Assembly: GCA_944376295.1 (NCBI GenBank)
Contig: CALWCE010000001.1
Coordinates: 62,001 to 126,000, forward strand
Direction of reading: 5' to 3'
DNA length: 64,000 nucleotides
Origin: an uncultured Clostridia bacterium
Lineage (GTDB): Bacteria > Bacillota > Clostridia > Christensenellales > Borkfalkiaceae
Shown here: positions 35,116 to 42,940 of the stretch, piece after piece
Layout of the letters: the number at the start of each line of letters is the position of its first letter
Numbering within the stretch: the first letter of the stretch is position 1
Notes under the pieces: model-generated
The model's database searches: none
What the model was told of the DNA's origin: nothing
The model's input: the letters and a program-made list of their open reading frames with translations, nothing else
Position numbers and translations under genes: made by a program

Positions 35116-36548
35116 AATCTTTCCAAAGCCGCCTTGATGACAGCTTTGTCGTTGTATCGGTATTTTATTCCCATGATCTCCTGCGTCGTCTCCCCGCCCT
35201 TGCCCGCAACGAGCAAAATATCCCCCGCTTTGAGGTGCGTGAGGGCGTATTCGATCGCCTTTTCGCGCTCCTCGACGGCAACATAACGGTCGGAGACTTC
35301 GCGGTAGCCCTTCTCGATCTCGGCGATGATGGCGACGGGGTCTTCATAGCGCGGATTATCGGACGTGAGGACGGAAAAATCTGCAAGGCTCGCCGCGACC
35401 TCCCCCATGACGGCGCGTTTGCCCTCGTCACGGTTGCCCCCGCAGCCGAAGAGCAGGATGAGCCTACCCTTGCACTCCTCTTTGAGGGCGGCGACCGACT
35501 TTTCGAGCCCGTCGGGCGTGTGTGCGAAGTCGACGAAGATATCCGCCCCGTTGTAGGACGCCACCCATTCGAGCCGCCCGTCCACTTCCCGCGTTGCCGA
35601 GATGCCGCGGGAGATATCGTCGCCGCTCAGCCCGAGCGCCTTGGCTGCCGCCGCGGCGGCGAGCGCGTTATACACGTTGTGCCTCCCCACGAGGCGCAGC
35701 CGCGCTTCGGCGAGCTCATCCGAAAGATTGAACACGACGCGCGAAGAGCGCAGCTTTTTTTCCTCCACGACGGCAAAGCAGTCGGCAGGGCTGTCGAGCC
35801 CGTAAGTGATACAGGGCATGCCGCCCCTTTCGAGCGTCCCCGAAAACGCGTCGTCCGCATTGAGGACGGCAAGGCGGCAGCGGTCCTTTTGAAAGAGCTT
35901 CGCCTTTGCCGCGCCGTATCGCTCCATCGAGCCGAAGAAATCGAGATGATCGCGCGTGAGGTTGGTGAAGACGGCGGCGTCATAGAGGATCGGGCACTCC
36001 TTCCTGAGGGCAAGCGCGTGCGCCGAAACCTCCATGACGACGTACTCCGCGCCCGCCTCCGCCATGTCTTTGAGGAGCGGGAAGAGGTGGAAGGGATCGG
36101 GCGTCGTGAGCTCGGGCGCAATGACGGTGCTCTGAAAACGCGCGCCCAGCGTGCCGATGAGCCCCGCTCTTTTTTTCGCCGCTTCCAGGATATGAAAGAG
36201 GAAATGCGCCGTCGTCGTCTTGCCGTTGGTCCCCGTGACGGCGACGAGTCTGAGCTTCCGCTCGGGATGCCCGCAGAACGCCGCCGCGATGCGCGCCATC
36301 GCCTCGCGCGAGTCGGGTACGATGAGCTGCGGCGCGGGAAGGGGCAGTTCGTGTTCAGTGACAAAGGCGGCGGCGCCCCGTTTTAACGCCTCTTTCGCAA
36401 AGAGATGCCCGTCCGCATGTGTGCCCGCGATGCAGAAGAAAAGATCGCCCTCCCCCACGGCGCGGCTGTCGGCGCACAGGGAAAGGATGTCCGCATCCCC
36501 CACCAGCCTCTTTTGTAAAAGTCCTTCCGAAAGCGAGGAAAGCTTCAA
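35112..36548 (-). CDS. murE: UDP-MurNAc-tripeptide synthetase MurE, meso-DAP type
   Basis: MurE adds the third amino acid of the stem peptide. TTG 36548, at the PBP stop (GGTTGA overlap) and after GGAGG, gives 478 residues. It shows DSRAVGEGDLFFCIAGTHAD, ATP loop VTGTNGKTTTAHFLFHILEA, FVDFAHTPDGLEKSV and LTSDNPRYEDPVAII. The DNPR motif indicates meso-diaminopimelate as substrate, so the peptidoglycan is probably DAP-type. The longer ATG-started frame back to 36992 lies inside the PBP gene and is not used. It overlaps mraY by four bases. Confidence 0.95.
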   Translation of the reverse strand: MKLSSLSEGLLQKRLVGDADILSLCADSRAVGEGDLFFCIAGTHADGHLFAKEALKRGAAAFVTEHELPLPAPQLIVPDSREAMARIAAAFCGHPERKLRLVAVTGTNGKTTTAHFLFHILEAAKKRAGLIGTLGARFQSTVIAPELTTPDPFHLFPLLKDMAEAGAEYVVMEVSAHALALRKECPILYDAAVFTNLTRDHLDFFGSMERYGAAKAKLFQKDRCRLAVLNADDAFSGTLERGGMPCITYGLDSPADCFAVVEEKKLRSSRVVFNLSDELAEARLRLVGRHNVYNALAAAAAAKALGLSGDDISRGISATREVDGRLEWVASYNGADIFVDFAHTPDGLEKSVAALKEECKGRLILLFGCGGNRDEGKRAVMGEVAASLADFSVLTSDNPRYEDPVAIIAEIEKGYREVSDRYVAVEEREKAIEYALTHLKAGDILLVAGKGGETTQEIMGIKYRYNDKAVIKAALERL

Positions 36549-38287
36549 CCCTCCACCCCCTTGAAATGTATCGTCTCCGCGATGCCGCGGAAAATTTCTC
36601 CCGCACAGGGCGCGGCGACGGTGCTGCCGTAATAGGAGCCCTGCGGCTCGTCGACGATGACGAGCGCCAGATAACGCGGATCGTCCGCAGGGAAGTACCC
36701 CACAAAAGAGGAGACGTACTTGCCCGCGGCGATGTGCCCGTTCTCGTACTTTTGCGCGGTGCCCGTCTTGCCCGCGACGCGCAGCCCTTCGACATACGCC
36801 TGCTTGCCGCTGCCCTCTCTGACGACGCCTTCGAGCATAGAGGAAAGGATCTCCGAAGTCTCCTCGCTCACCGTGCGGCAGAGAAGGCGCTTCCCGAATT
36901 CGAGATACACGGCGCCGTCTTCCGAAGAGATGCTTTTCACGAGGCGGGGCGCGTAATAATATCCCCCGTTGACTGCCGCCGCGGCGGCGCACGCGAGCTG
37001 CAAAGGCGTCACCGCGATGCTCTGGCCGAACCCGATGCGCGCTAGATCGCTGTTTTTCAAGGTGCTTTCGGGGAGCAGCATGCCGATCGCCTCGCCCGAA
37101 AAGTCGATGCCCGTGGCGCTGCCGAAGCGGAATTTTTCGAGATAGTCGTAAAAGGTCTCCTTCCCGAGCGCGAGGACGATATCTACAAAACAGGGGTTGC
37201 AGCTGTTGTTGAGCGCCCCCGCGAGCGTAAGGTTTGCGTGCTTGCCGTTCTTGTGATCGCTCCAGCAGCGGATCGTAGAGCCCTCTACATTGCGGGTGCG
37301 GCTGCTCGAAAAGACGGTCTGCGGAGAATAGGCGCTCTTGTTCCCGCGGAGGTATTCTTCGATATCCGCAGCCGCCGTGACGATCTTGAAGGTGGAGCCG
37401 GGCTCATAGGCGTCGCTCACGAGCGCGTTGCGGGAGAGCGTATTGAGCTGAGCGGCATCCCCGCGCGGGATGTCGTTGAGGTCGTACGATGGAAGGTTGA
37501 CCATCGCAAGCACGGAAAAGTCGGAAGGGTCGAGCACGATGCACCGCGCCGCCTTTGCCCCGTGCTCCTCGAGGGCGCGCGCCATCACCTCTTCCGCCAG
37601 CGATTGGATGCGCACGTCGAGGGTGAGCGTCACGTCGAGCCCGTCCTCTGCGGGGATGTAGGAAGCGCCCGTACCTTCGATCTCCACGCCGACAAGGTCG
37701 GTCTCGTATAAGATCTCCCCCTTCTTGCCCGCAAGATAGCCGTCGTACTGCTTTTCGATGCCCGTGAGCCCCGCGCCGTCCGAGGAGGAAAAGCCGAGCA
37801 CCTGCGAGGAGAGCGCGCCGTACGGATAGACGCGGCGGTTATCCCGCGCGTAATAGACGCCCTGAAGGCCTGACCCCTCCACGGCGGCGACCGTCGCCTT
37901 TTCCGCGCGGCGCAGAAGGACGATCTCTGAACTCGAACGGTCGGAAAGCTTTGTAAGGAGGGACTCATAGGAGAGCGGCAGAAGGGAGGAGAGCGCCTTT
38001 GCCGTCTTTTCCGCATCGCGGACGGCGTTGGCACGGGCATAGAGCGTATAAGCCGTCGCATTGCCCGCAAGCAGTTCGCCGTTCGCGTCGAAGATATTTC
38101 CACGCTCGGGAACGACGGGCAGCTCCCGCGTCCACTGGTCGACGGCGCGCGCAAGAAGTTCGCGCCTCCGGACGAGTTGGACATAGAAGGATCTGCCCAA
38201 AAAAAGGCAAAAAAGAAAGGCTATCGCCGCAAGCACGGCAAATAACCTCTTTCGTAAGACGGTGAGCGAGACGTTCGCTTTCCGCAA
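36545..38287 (-). CDS. Class B penicillin-binding protein (FtsI/PBP2B type)
   Basis: Septal transpeptidase partner of FtsW, anchored in the membrane with its domain outside. 580 residues from a TTG start: short cytosolic end, membrane segment at about 12-32, PBP dimerisation domain with ERGNIFDANGELLAGN, then the transpeptidase with STFK at 298-301, SCN at 362-364 and KTGTA at 507-511. No PASTA domain follows, unlike SpoVD or many PBP2x proteins. Start lies 21 bases after the ftsL-like stop; the TTG is supported by GAAGGGG. It overlaps murE by four bases. Called FtsI/PBP2B type rather than SpoVD; the distinction is by domain content only. Confidence 0.93.
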   Translation of the reverse strand: MRKANVSLTVLRKRLFAVLAAIAFLFCLFLGRSFYVQLVRRRELLARAVDQWTRELPVVPERGNIFDANGELLAGNATAYTLYARANAVRDAEKTAKALSSLLPLSYESLLTKLSDRSSSEIVLLRRAEKATVAAVEGSGLQGVYYARDNRRVYPYGALSSQVLGFSSSDGAGLTGIEKQYDGYLAGKKGEILYETDLVGVEIEGTGASYIPAEDGLDVTLTLDVRIQSLAEEVMARALEEHGAKAARCIVLDPSDFSVLAMVNLPSYDLNDIPRGDAAQLNTLSRNALVSDAYEPGSTFKIVTAAADIEEYLRGNKSAYSPQTVFSSSRTRNVEGSTIRCWSDHKNGKHANLTLAGALNNSCNPCFVDIVLALGKETFYDYLEKFRFGSATGIDFSGEAIGMLLPESTLKNSDLARIGFGQSIAVTPLQLACAAAAAVNGGYYYAPRLVKSISSEDGAVYLEFGKRLLCRTVSEETSEILSSMLEGVVREGSGKQAYVEGLRVAGKTGTAQKYENGHIAAGKYVSSFVGYFPADDPRYLALVIVDEPQGSYYGSTVAAPCAGEIFRGIAETIHFKGVEG

Positions 38288-38308
38288 TATGCAGTTCCCC
38301 TTCGGGCT

Positions 38309-39334
38309 TTACTCGCCGCGGGTCATCCCGTGCTCCTGAGCCCATTGATCGATATATTCTTGGCTGTTGTAACGGTCGATCTGCGCCTGAAGTTCTTCGG
38401 CGCGCTCCGTGAGCATCTGGATCTGCTCCTGACGGGAGAGGACGGCGGCTTCCGCGGAATTGAGGAGCGCCGTATTGACGCAGATGAGCGAGATCATGGC
38501 AACGACGACGACCGCAACGCACGCGAGCGCCACCTTCGCCTTCGTCGAAAGGGCGCGGAAGAACCCGACGACGGCGTTTTCCTGCCGTTCCACCGTTTCG
38601 ATGCGCTGAGGGGCATGGGTCGCCGCGTCCAGCGTCAGGCGGGTGGGCAGGGCGTCGTCTTCGTCCTCTTCTTCGAAGGCTGTCCCCGCATACGCGCCTG
38701 CCTCTGCGGGGGCATAAGCAGGCGCAGCGGGTACATAGGAGGAGTCGTAGGTGGGAGCCACCGTACCGGTATTATCGATGAGTTCGCCGTTCTGATAAGT
38801 GAGCCCTTCAAAGAGCTGCTTCTTTTCCGCGGCGGGCGCGGCGGGAGAGGCATAGCTCGCCTGAGCGGGATAGGACGGCATATCCCCCATACGCGTGAGG
38901 GGCATCCCCGCACGGATGGGAACATAGTCGTTGAGGCGCTGAGCCGCGCTGGGCGCGTCGGGCGCCGAAGACACGACGGGGGCATGATATTCGGGCTCGT
39001 GGTAATCCGAGCGATAGACGGGCTGATAGTACCGAGAGGGTGCAGGCTGACGGCGCACTTCGGGCGCGGGAGCATAATTCTGCGAAGGGTAAACAGGCGC
39101 GGAGACGCCGTACGTCTTGAGCGCGGGATCCGCCTGCGCAGGGTTATACGCCTGCGTGTTGTATGCATAAGGTTCCGCCCAGGGTTCGTTCTGCTGCGGT
39201 TCGATGAGCTTTCTGTAATTTTCGGAGATCGACCTTCCGTGCAGCTGCGCCGCATCGTTTTCCTGTTTGCGGTACTCTCTCTGCTCCTCGCTCAATCTCT
39301 CGATCTCTCTGTCCAATCCGGGGATGCCTGCCAC
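38309..39334 (-). CDS. FtsL-like divisome protein with giant disordered cytosolic arm
   Basis: 341 residues from GTG, after AAGGAGC, in the ftsL position between rsmH and the PBP. A membrane segment (about 268-290) is followed by a short coiled coil (293-322, QEQIQMLTERAEELQAQIDR), the usual FtsL layout. FtsL proteins are about 90-120 residues. Here about 265 residues precede the membrane segment. They are rich in Tyr, Pro, Ala and Gln (YAYNTQAYNPAQADP, SRYYQPVYRSDYHEPEYHAP) and probably disordered. They lie in the cytosol, where FtsZ is. A basic stretch (FFRALSTKAK) precedes the membrane segment. Identification is by position and topology, since FtsL sequences are poorly conserved. Confidence 0.75.
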   Translation of the reverse strand: MAGIPGLDREIERLSEEQREYRKQENDAAQLHGRSISENYRKLIEPQQNEPWAEPYAYNTQAYNPAQADPALKTYGVSAPVYPSQNYAPAPEVRRQPAPSRYYQPVYRSDYHEPEYHAPVVSSAPDAPSAAQRLNDYVPIRAGMPLTRMGDMPSYPAQASYASPAAPAAEKKQLFEGLTYQNGELIDNTGTVAPTYDSSYVPAAPAYAPAEAGAYAGTAFEEEDEDDALPTRLTLDAATHAPQRIETVERQENAVVGFFRALSTKAKVALACVAVVVVAMISLICVNTALLNSAEAAVLSRQEQIQMLTERAEELQAQIDRYNSQEYIDQWAQEHGMTRGE

Positions 39335-39374
39335 CTTTCGTTGCTCCTTATAGCTTATTCTTTGGTACGACGTA

Positions 39375-40313
39375 TCATGCCTCTATCCTGCATGCGATAC
39401 GGAGCTTGGCACACTTGCTCCGCGAGTTAAGTTCTGTTTCTTCCGCCCCTGCCGTGATGGGCTTCTTGTTGACGAGCTCCACCTCTTTTTTCTTCCCGCA
39501 CACGCACACGGGGAACTGCGGAGGGCAGGTACAGGGCGTCTGCAATTCGCGGAAGGTCTCCTTCACGATCCTATCTTCAAGAGAATGGAAGGTGAGGATG
39601 CAGATCCTGCCGCCCGGATCCAGATGCCTCACGAGACCCTTGATGCACTCTCTCAGCCCCGTCAGTTCTCCGTTCACTTCGATACGGATCGCCTGGAAGG
39701 TCTGCCGCGCGCACGCGGGGGAGCGGAACTTCAAGGGGATGCTCTCCTCCACGATCGAGGCGAGCTCGCCGCACGTCGTGATGCGGGAAGTTTCCCGCCT
39801 CTTCACGATGTTGGAAGCGATGGCGCCCGCAAAGCGTTCTTCGCCGTAGTCGCGGAGGATGCGGAAAAGCTTTTCCTCCGCATATTCGTTCACGACGTCC
39901 TCCGCCGTAAAGTCCGACTGCCTGTCCATTCTCATATCGAGCGGTGCGGATGCCTTCCGGTACGAAAACCCTCTCTCTTCGTCGTCGATCTGATGAGAGG
40001 AAATTCCGAGGTCCAATAGCACACCGTCGAGCCTGTCCGCACCCGCTCGCTTGAGAATTTCCGAATATTTCCGGTAATCTGATTTGTAAAGCTGAAATCT
40101 TCCCTCAAACGGCTTGAGCCGTTCGCTTGCCGCTTCGATCGCCTCCCCGTCGCGGTCGGTCCCGATGAGGCGCACCGTGGGATCGCTTTCGAGGATGGCG
40201 AAGGAATGTCCTCCGCCGCCCACCGTGCCGTCGAAGTACACGCCGTGGGGCTTGATGGCAAGCCCCGAAATGACTTCGTCGAGCATCACGGGCCTGTGAT
40301 AAAAGGGAAGCAT
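39375..40313 (-). CDS. rsmH: 16S rRNA (cytosine-1402-N4)-methyltransferase RsmH
   Basis: Methylates N4 of C1402 in 16S rRNA using S-adenosylmethionine, fine-tuning decoding at the P site. The 312 residues show YHRPVMLDEVISGLAIKPHG, VYFDGTVGGGGHSFAILES (the SAM loop), DGVLLDLGISSHQIDD, and RGFSYRKASAPLDMRMD, all typical of the family. The ATG lies three bases after the mraZ stop. Second gene of the dcw cluster. Confidence 0.95.
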   Translation of the reverse strand: MLPFYHRPVMLDEVISGLAIKPHGVYFDGTVGGGGHSFAILESDPTVRLIGTDRDGEAIEAASERLKPFEGRFQLYKSDYRKYSEILKRAGADRLDGVLLDLGISSHQIDDEERGFSYRKASAPLDMRMDRQSDFTAEDVVNEYAEEKLFRILRDYGEERFAGAIASNIVKRRETSRITTCGELASIVEESIPLKFRSPACARQTFQAIRIEVNGELTGLRECIKGLVRHLDPGGRICILTFHSLEDRIVKETFRELQTPCTCPPQFPVCVCGKKKEVELVNKKPITAGAEETELNSRSKCAKLRIACRIEA

Positions 40314-40316
40314 CGT

Positions 40317-40739
40317 TTAGAAATCTACAAGGGCAAGAGCCTCGTCCATCGAGAGCTCCTCGTTCGCCTTGTCGTACACTTCTTTCGCCCAGATCTCGAT
40401 ATAGTTGCCCATACCGATCGTGACGACTTCCTTCTTGATCCCCGCAGCCTGGCGGAACGCAGCGGGAAGAAGCGTTCTGCCCTGCTCGTCCTCCTGGAGC
40501 TGTTCGATGGAAGCAAGGATCTTGCGCTTGGCGGCAAGCAGCTTGGGATCGCCCGAATGGATCTCGTTGAGCTTTGCGACGCGCTCGTCCATCACCTCCT
40601 GCGGGTACACCGCGATGCACCCCTGCGAGCCGATGATGAAGCTGTATTCCTTGCCGAGGCCGGTGCGGAATTTCGCCGGAATGCGTATTCTGTTTTTCGC
40701 GTCCATCGCGTGATAGACCGTTCCGGTGAGTACAGCCAT
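40317..40739 (-). CDS. mraZ: Transcriptional regulator MraZ
   Basis: MraZ is a double AbrB-like ring-forming DNA-binding protein that usually autoregulates the dcw cluster by binding direct repeats before its own gene. 140 residues with both half-domains: VYHAMDAKNRIRIPAKFRTG (first DAKGR-like motif) and DEQGRTLLPAAFRQAAGI (second). ATG follows AAAAGGAGAGG. It is the first gene of the cluster, behind a consensus promoter. I did not find the expected TGGGN direct repeats clearly in the 60 bases upstream. Confidence 0.95.
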   Translation of the reverse strand: MAVLTGTVYHAMDAKNRIRIPAKFRTGLGKEYSFIIGSQGCIAVYPQEVMDERVAKLNEIHSGDPKLLAAKRKILASIEQLQEDEQGRTLLPAAFRQAAGIKKEVVTIGMGNYIEIWAKEVYDKANEELSMDEALALVDF

Positions 40740-40768
40740 CCGTCCTCTCCTTTTAGAAGGTTGACCCC

Positions 40769-40797
40769 ATTATAACACAGGTCCTCTTTCCTGTCAA
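40769..40797 (-). promoter_or_regulatory. Consensus sigma-A promoter of the dcw cluster (mraZ)
   Basis: TTGACA, 17 bases, TATAAT on the minus strand, about 30 bases upstream of mraZ. It probably drives transcription of mraZ through ftsQ. Confidence 0.88.
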
Positions 40798-40826
40798 CCA
40801 CTCGTAACCACTTTTTTAGGAAAACG

Positions 40827-41675
40827 TCAAAAAAAGTTTCCCCCATCTTGTGAAATTTTGACGTTTCTCGACAGGAAGCGCCCCAAAAACATATGTTCGT
40901 TACATAATCTATTGTATATTTTTGACGAATTTAGAAAAATAACCTCATTTTCTGTTTGAAAGTCACACGGACTTTGCAAACGTTTGTTTGTGGAATTTGC
41001 GCCCTCAAGGTGGTTATCTTTCCCTATCGGTGGACAGCCGTCCCTGCCCGCAAGCGCGAGAGCGCGGCGCGCCGTCCCGCGGTTCCCATCGAAGACGGGA
41101 ACGCCGTAAAAGCGCGCGATCTTCTCTTTCACGAGCGTGTAGTGCGTGCAGCCTAAAACGACGCCGCCGAACGCGCCCCGCGGGAGGTGGTCGGAAAGGG
41201 AAAACCGCTCCCCTTCCGTGACGAAACGCTCCACGGCGGAGGCGAGGCGGGGCGGGGAAAAGACGGTGAAGCGTTCTCTTTCGCGGGCGAGGAGGGCGCG
41301 GAAGCGGGCGCACTCCGCCGTGCGGGGCGTGACGAGGACGAGCGCATGTTTGCAGCCCGCGCGCCCGGCGAGGCGGACGGCGGGTTCCGTTCCGACGACG
41401 GGAAAGGGAAAGGCACGGCGCATCTCTTCCACGCACGCCGCAGTCGCCGTGTTGCACGCAAGGACGGCGGCGTCAACGCCCAGCGCCGCGAAAATCTGCA
41501 GCCCTTCCCGCACATAAGAGGCGATCTCTTGTTCCGTCCTGCTCCCATAGGGAGCATGCGCTTCGTCCGAAAGATAGTAATACCGCACGCCGCGGCTCAT
41601 CTCCAGGCACTCAAAGAGCACCCCGAGCCCGCCCGCGCCGCTGTCGAATATGCCGATGCTCGCCCTGTGCGCCAT
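40827..41675 (-). CDS. murI: Glutamate racemase MurI
   Basis: Supplies D-glutamate for MurD. 282 residues from ATG after GGGAGGGAGGG. IGIFDSGAGGLGVLFECL with the first catalytic Asp, YYYLSDEAHAPYG, AAVLACNTATAACVEEMR with the first catalytic Cys, and GGVVLGCTHYTLVKEKIA with the second Cys are all conserved. From about residue 215 on, base composition shifts to A/T-rich, and the sequence (FLNSSKIYNRLCNEHMF) fits the racemase end only loosely. The tail is longer and less recognisable than in most MurI. It sits just upstream of the mraZ promoter, so murI is transcriptionally separate from mraZ. Confidence 0.88.
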   Translation of the reverse strand: MAHRASIGIFDSGAGGLGVLFECLEMSRGVRYYYLSDEAHAPYGSRTEQEIASYVREGLQIFAALGVDAAVLACNTATAACVEEMRRAFPFPVVGTEPAVRLAGRAGCKHALVLVTPRTAECARFRALLARERERFTVFSPPRLASAVERFVTEGERFSLSDHLPRGAFGGVVLGCTHYTLVKEKIARFYGVPVFDGNRGTARRALALAGRDGCPPIGKDNHLEGANSTNKRLQSPCDFQTENEVIFLNSSKIYNRLCNEHMFLGRFLSRNVKISQDGGNFF

Positions 41676-41730
41676 GCCCTCCCTCCCCGCAAAAATCCGC
41701 GAAAAAATGCGCGAACCCTCGCAAAAACAG

Positions 41731-41759
41731 TTTACAACTATTGCATTTTATGCTAAAAT
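41731..41759 (+). promoter_or_regulatory. Sigma-A promoter of rpsT
   Basis: TTTACA, 17 bases, TAAAAT; rpsT starts 36 bases downstream. Confidence 0.65.
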
Positions 41760-41794
41760 AGCGGGGATTGAAAACGAACGAAAGGAGATTTACC

Positions 41795-42058
41795 GTGCCC
41801 AATATCAAATCCGCAAAGAAGCGCGTGCTCGTGACCGAGAAGAAGGCGGCGCAGAACAAGATGATCAAGTCCGCTCTCAAGACGCAGATCAAGAAGTTCA
41901 TGGCGGCAGTGGAAGCCGGCGACAAGGAGACGGCAAACAAGCTCTATCCCGAGACGGTCTCTGCCATCGATTCCGCTTGCTCCAAGGGCCTTCTGCACAA
42001 GAACAACGCGGCGAATAAGAAGGCAAAGCTCGCAAAGAGACTCGCAGCCATCGCGTAA
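41795..42058 (+). CDS. rpsT: 30S ribosomal protein bS20
   Basis: bS20 binds 16S rRNA early in assembly of the small subunit. GTG 41795 follows AAAGGAG and gives 87 residues, exactly the family size. The protein is Lys/Ala-rich and helical: [20 protein letters not shown] at the start, then the [15 protein letters not shown] helix and a [19 protein letters not shown] end. The ATG-started frame from 41768 adds nine residues with no ribosome binding site. It is monocistronic and ends in a simple terminator. Confidence 0.96.
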   Translation: MPNIKSAKKRVLVTEKKAAQNKMIKSALKTQIKKFMAAVEAGDKETANKLYPETVSAIDSACSKGLLHKNNAANKKAKLAKRLAAIA

Positions 42059-42078
42059 CGCAAAGAAAAGGAAAGCGA

Positions 42079-42102
42079 AGCGCCCGACAAGGGCGCTTTT
42101 TG
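42079..42102 (+). terminator. Rho-independent terminator of rpsT
   Basis: AGCGCCC-GACAA-GGGCGCT followed by a T run. Confidence 0.85.
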
Positions 42103-42195
42103 TGCTGCTTCAACCCCCTCTCCCCCCACCGCGGGAGAGGGGTTTTTGCTTCCGGCAGACATCCAGACGCCTCGCCGAAGCGTATTTCCCGAAAC

Positions 42196-42297
42196 AAAAA
42201 AGGGCGCAAAAGCGCCCGAAGAACGCACCCTCACAAAACAAAAAGGGGCGCAAAAGCGCCCCGAAAACAAAAAGAAAAGGGACGCCAAAGCGTCCCC
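42196..42297 (-). terminator. Three tandem terminators downstream of hsp20
   Basis: Three consecutive hairpins on the minus strand: GGGGGACGC/GCGTCCC (42276-42297), GGGGCGC/GCGCCCC (42239-42262) and GGGCGC/GCGCCC (42196-42217), each followed by T. The two outer ones are very similar (loop AAAA), suggesting duplication. Confidence 0.75.
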
Positions 42298-42303
42298 CTC
42301 CCG

Positions 42304-42729
42304 TTATTCGATCGTGATGTGGCTCTCTTCCGCCTTCTTCTTATCCTCCTTGGGGATGAAGACGTTGAGCATGCCGTTTTCATATTTTGCCTTGATCTCG
42401 TCCTTGCTGATGTCGCCGACGTAGTAGCTGCGGCTGCACGAGAAGCTTCTCTCGCGGTGGATGTAGTTTTCCTTCTTGCCGCTCTCCTGCTTCTCGCTCT
42501 TGTTGACGGAGATCGTCAGGTACCCTTCCTTGAGGTCGAGGCGGATGTCGCTCTTATCGACGCCGGGGACCTCCACTTCCATCGTGTAGCCCTCGTCGCT
42601 CTCCTTGATATCCGTCCTCATGTACCGCTGCACGTTCCTAGCGTTGAAGCCGTAGAAGCCGGGGAAGAGGTCGTTCATGGCTGCATCGAAGAAGTCGTAG
42701 TTATCGCGTTTGGTAAGTTCGTTTTTCAT
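42304..42729 (-). CDS. Small heat-shock protein, Hsp20 family
   Basis: ATP-independent holdase that keeps unfolding proteins soluble as large oligomers. ATG 42729 follows AAGGAG and gives 141 residues. An N-terminal Phe/Asp-rich arm (NYDFFDAAMNDLFPGFYGFN) precedes the alpha-crystallin domain (YTMEVEVPGVDKSDIRLDLK through YENGMLNVFIPK), with the GMLNVFIPK strand typical of the family. A C-terminal HITIE motif replaces the usual I-x-I patch. No CIRCE (TTAGCACTC) element or other heat-shock operator was recognised upstream. Confidence 0.93.
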   Translation of the reverse strand: MKNELTKRDNYDFFDAAMNDLFPGFYGFNARNVQRYMRTDIKESDEGYTMEVEVPGVDKSDIRLDLKEGYLTISVNKSEKQESGKKENYIHRERSFSCSRSYYVGDISKDEIKAKYENGMLNVFIPKEDKKKAEESHITIE

Positions 42730-42856
42730 AAAAATCATCTCCTTATATCGGGGTATCGGCATCCTTGTCGGTGCCCTTGTCTTTTCGCTTATAATATACC
42801 GCTTTCGGGAAAGGCTTAAACAGGTTTTTTGCCCTCTCCCGAAAATTTTTTTTGCA

Positions 42857-42932
42857 CGAAAAGCCCCCGCCGGATGCGGAAGCTTGGGAGCGGGAGGCAG
42901 AAAAAAGCCCCCGTCGGATACGGGAGCATTTT
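42857..42932 (-). terminator. Two tandem terminators downstream of the YitT gene
   Basis: Minus strand: GCTCCCG/CGGGGGC with TTTTTT (42901-42932), then GCTTCCG/CGGGGGC with TTTTC (42857-42882). The two share most of their stem and loop. Confidence 0.7.
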
Positions 42933-42940
42933 TGCGGGAG

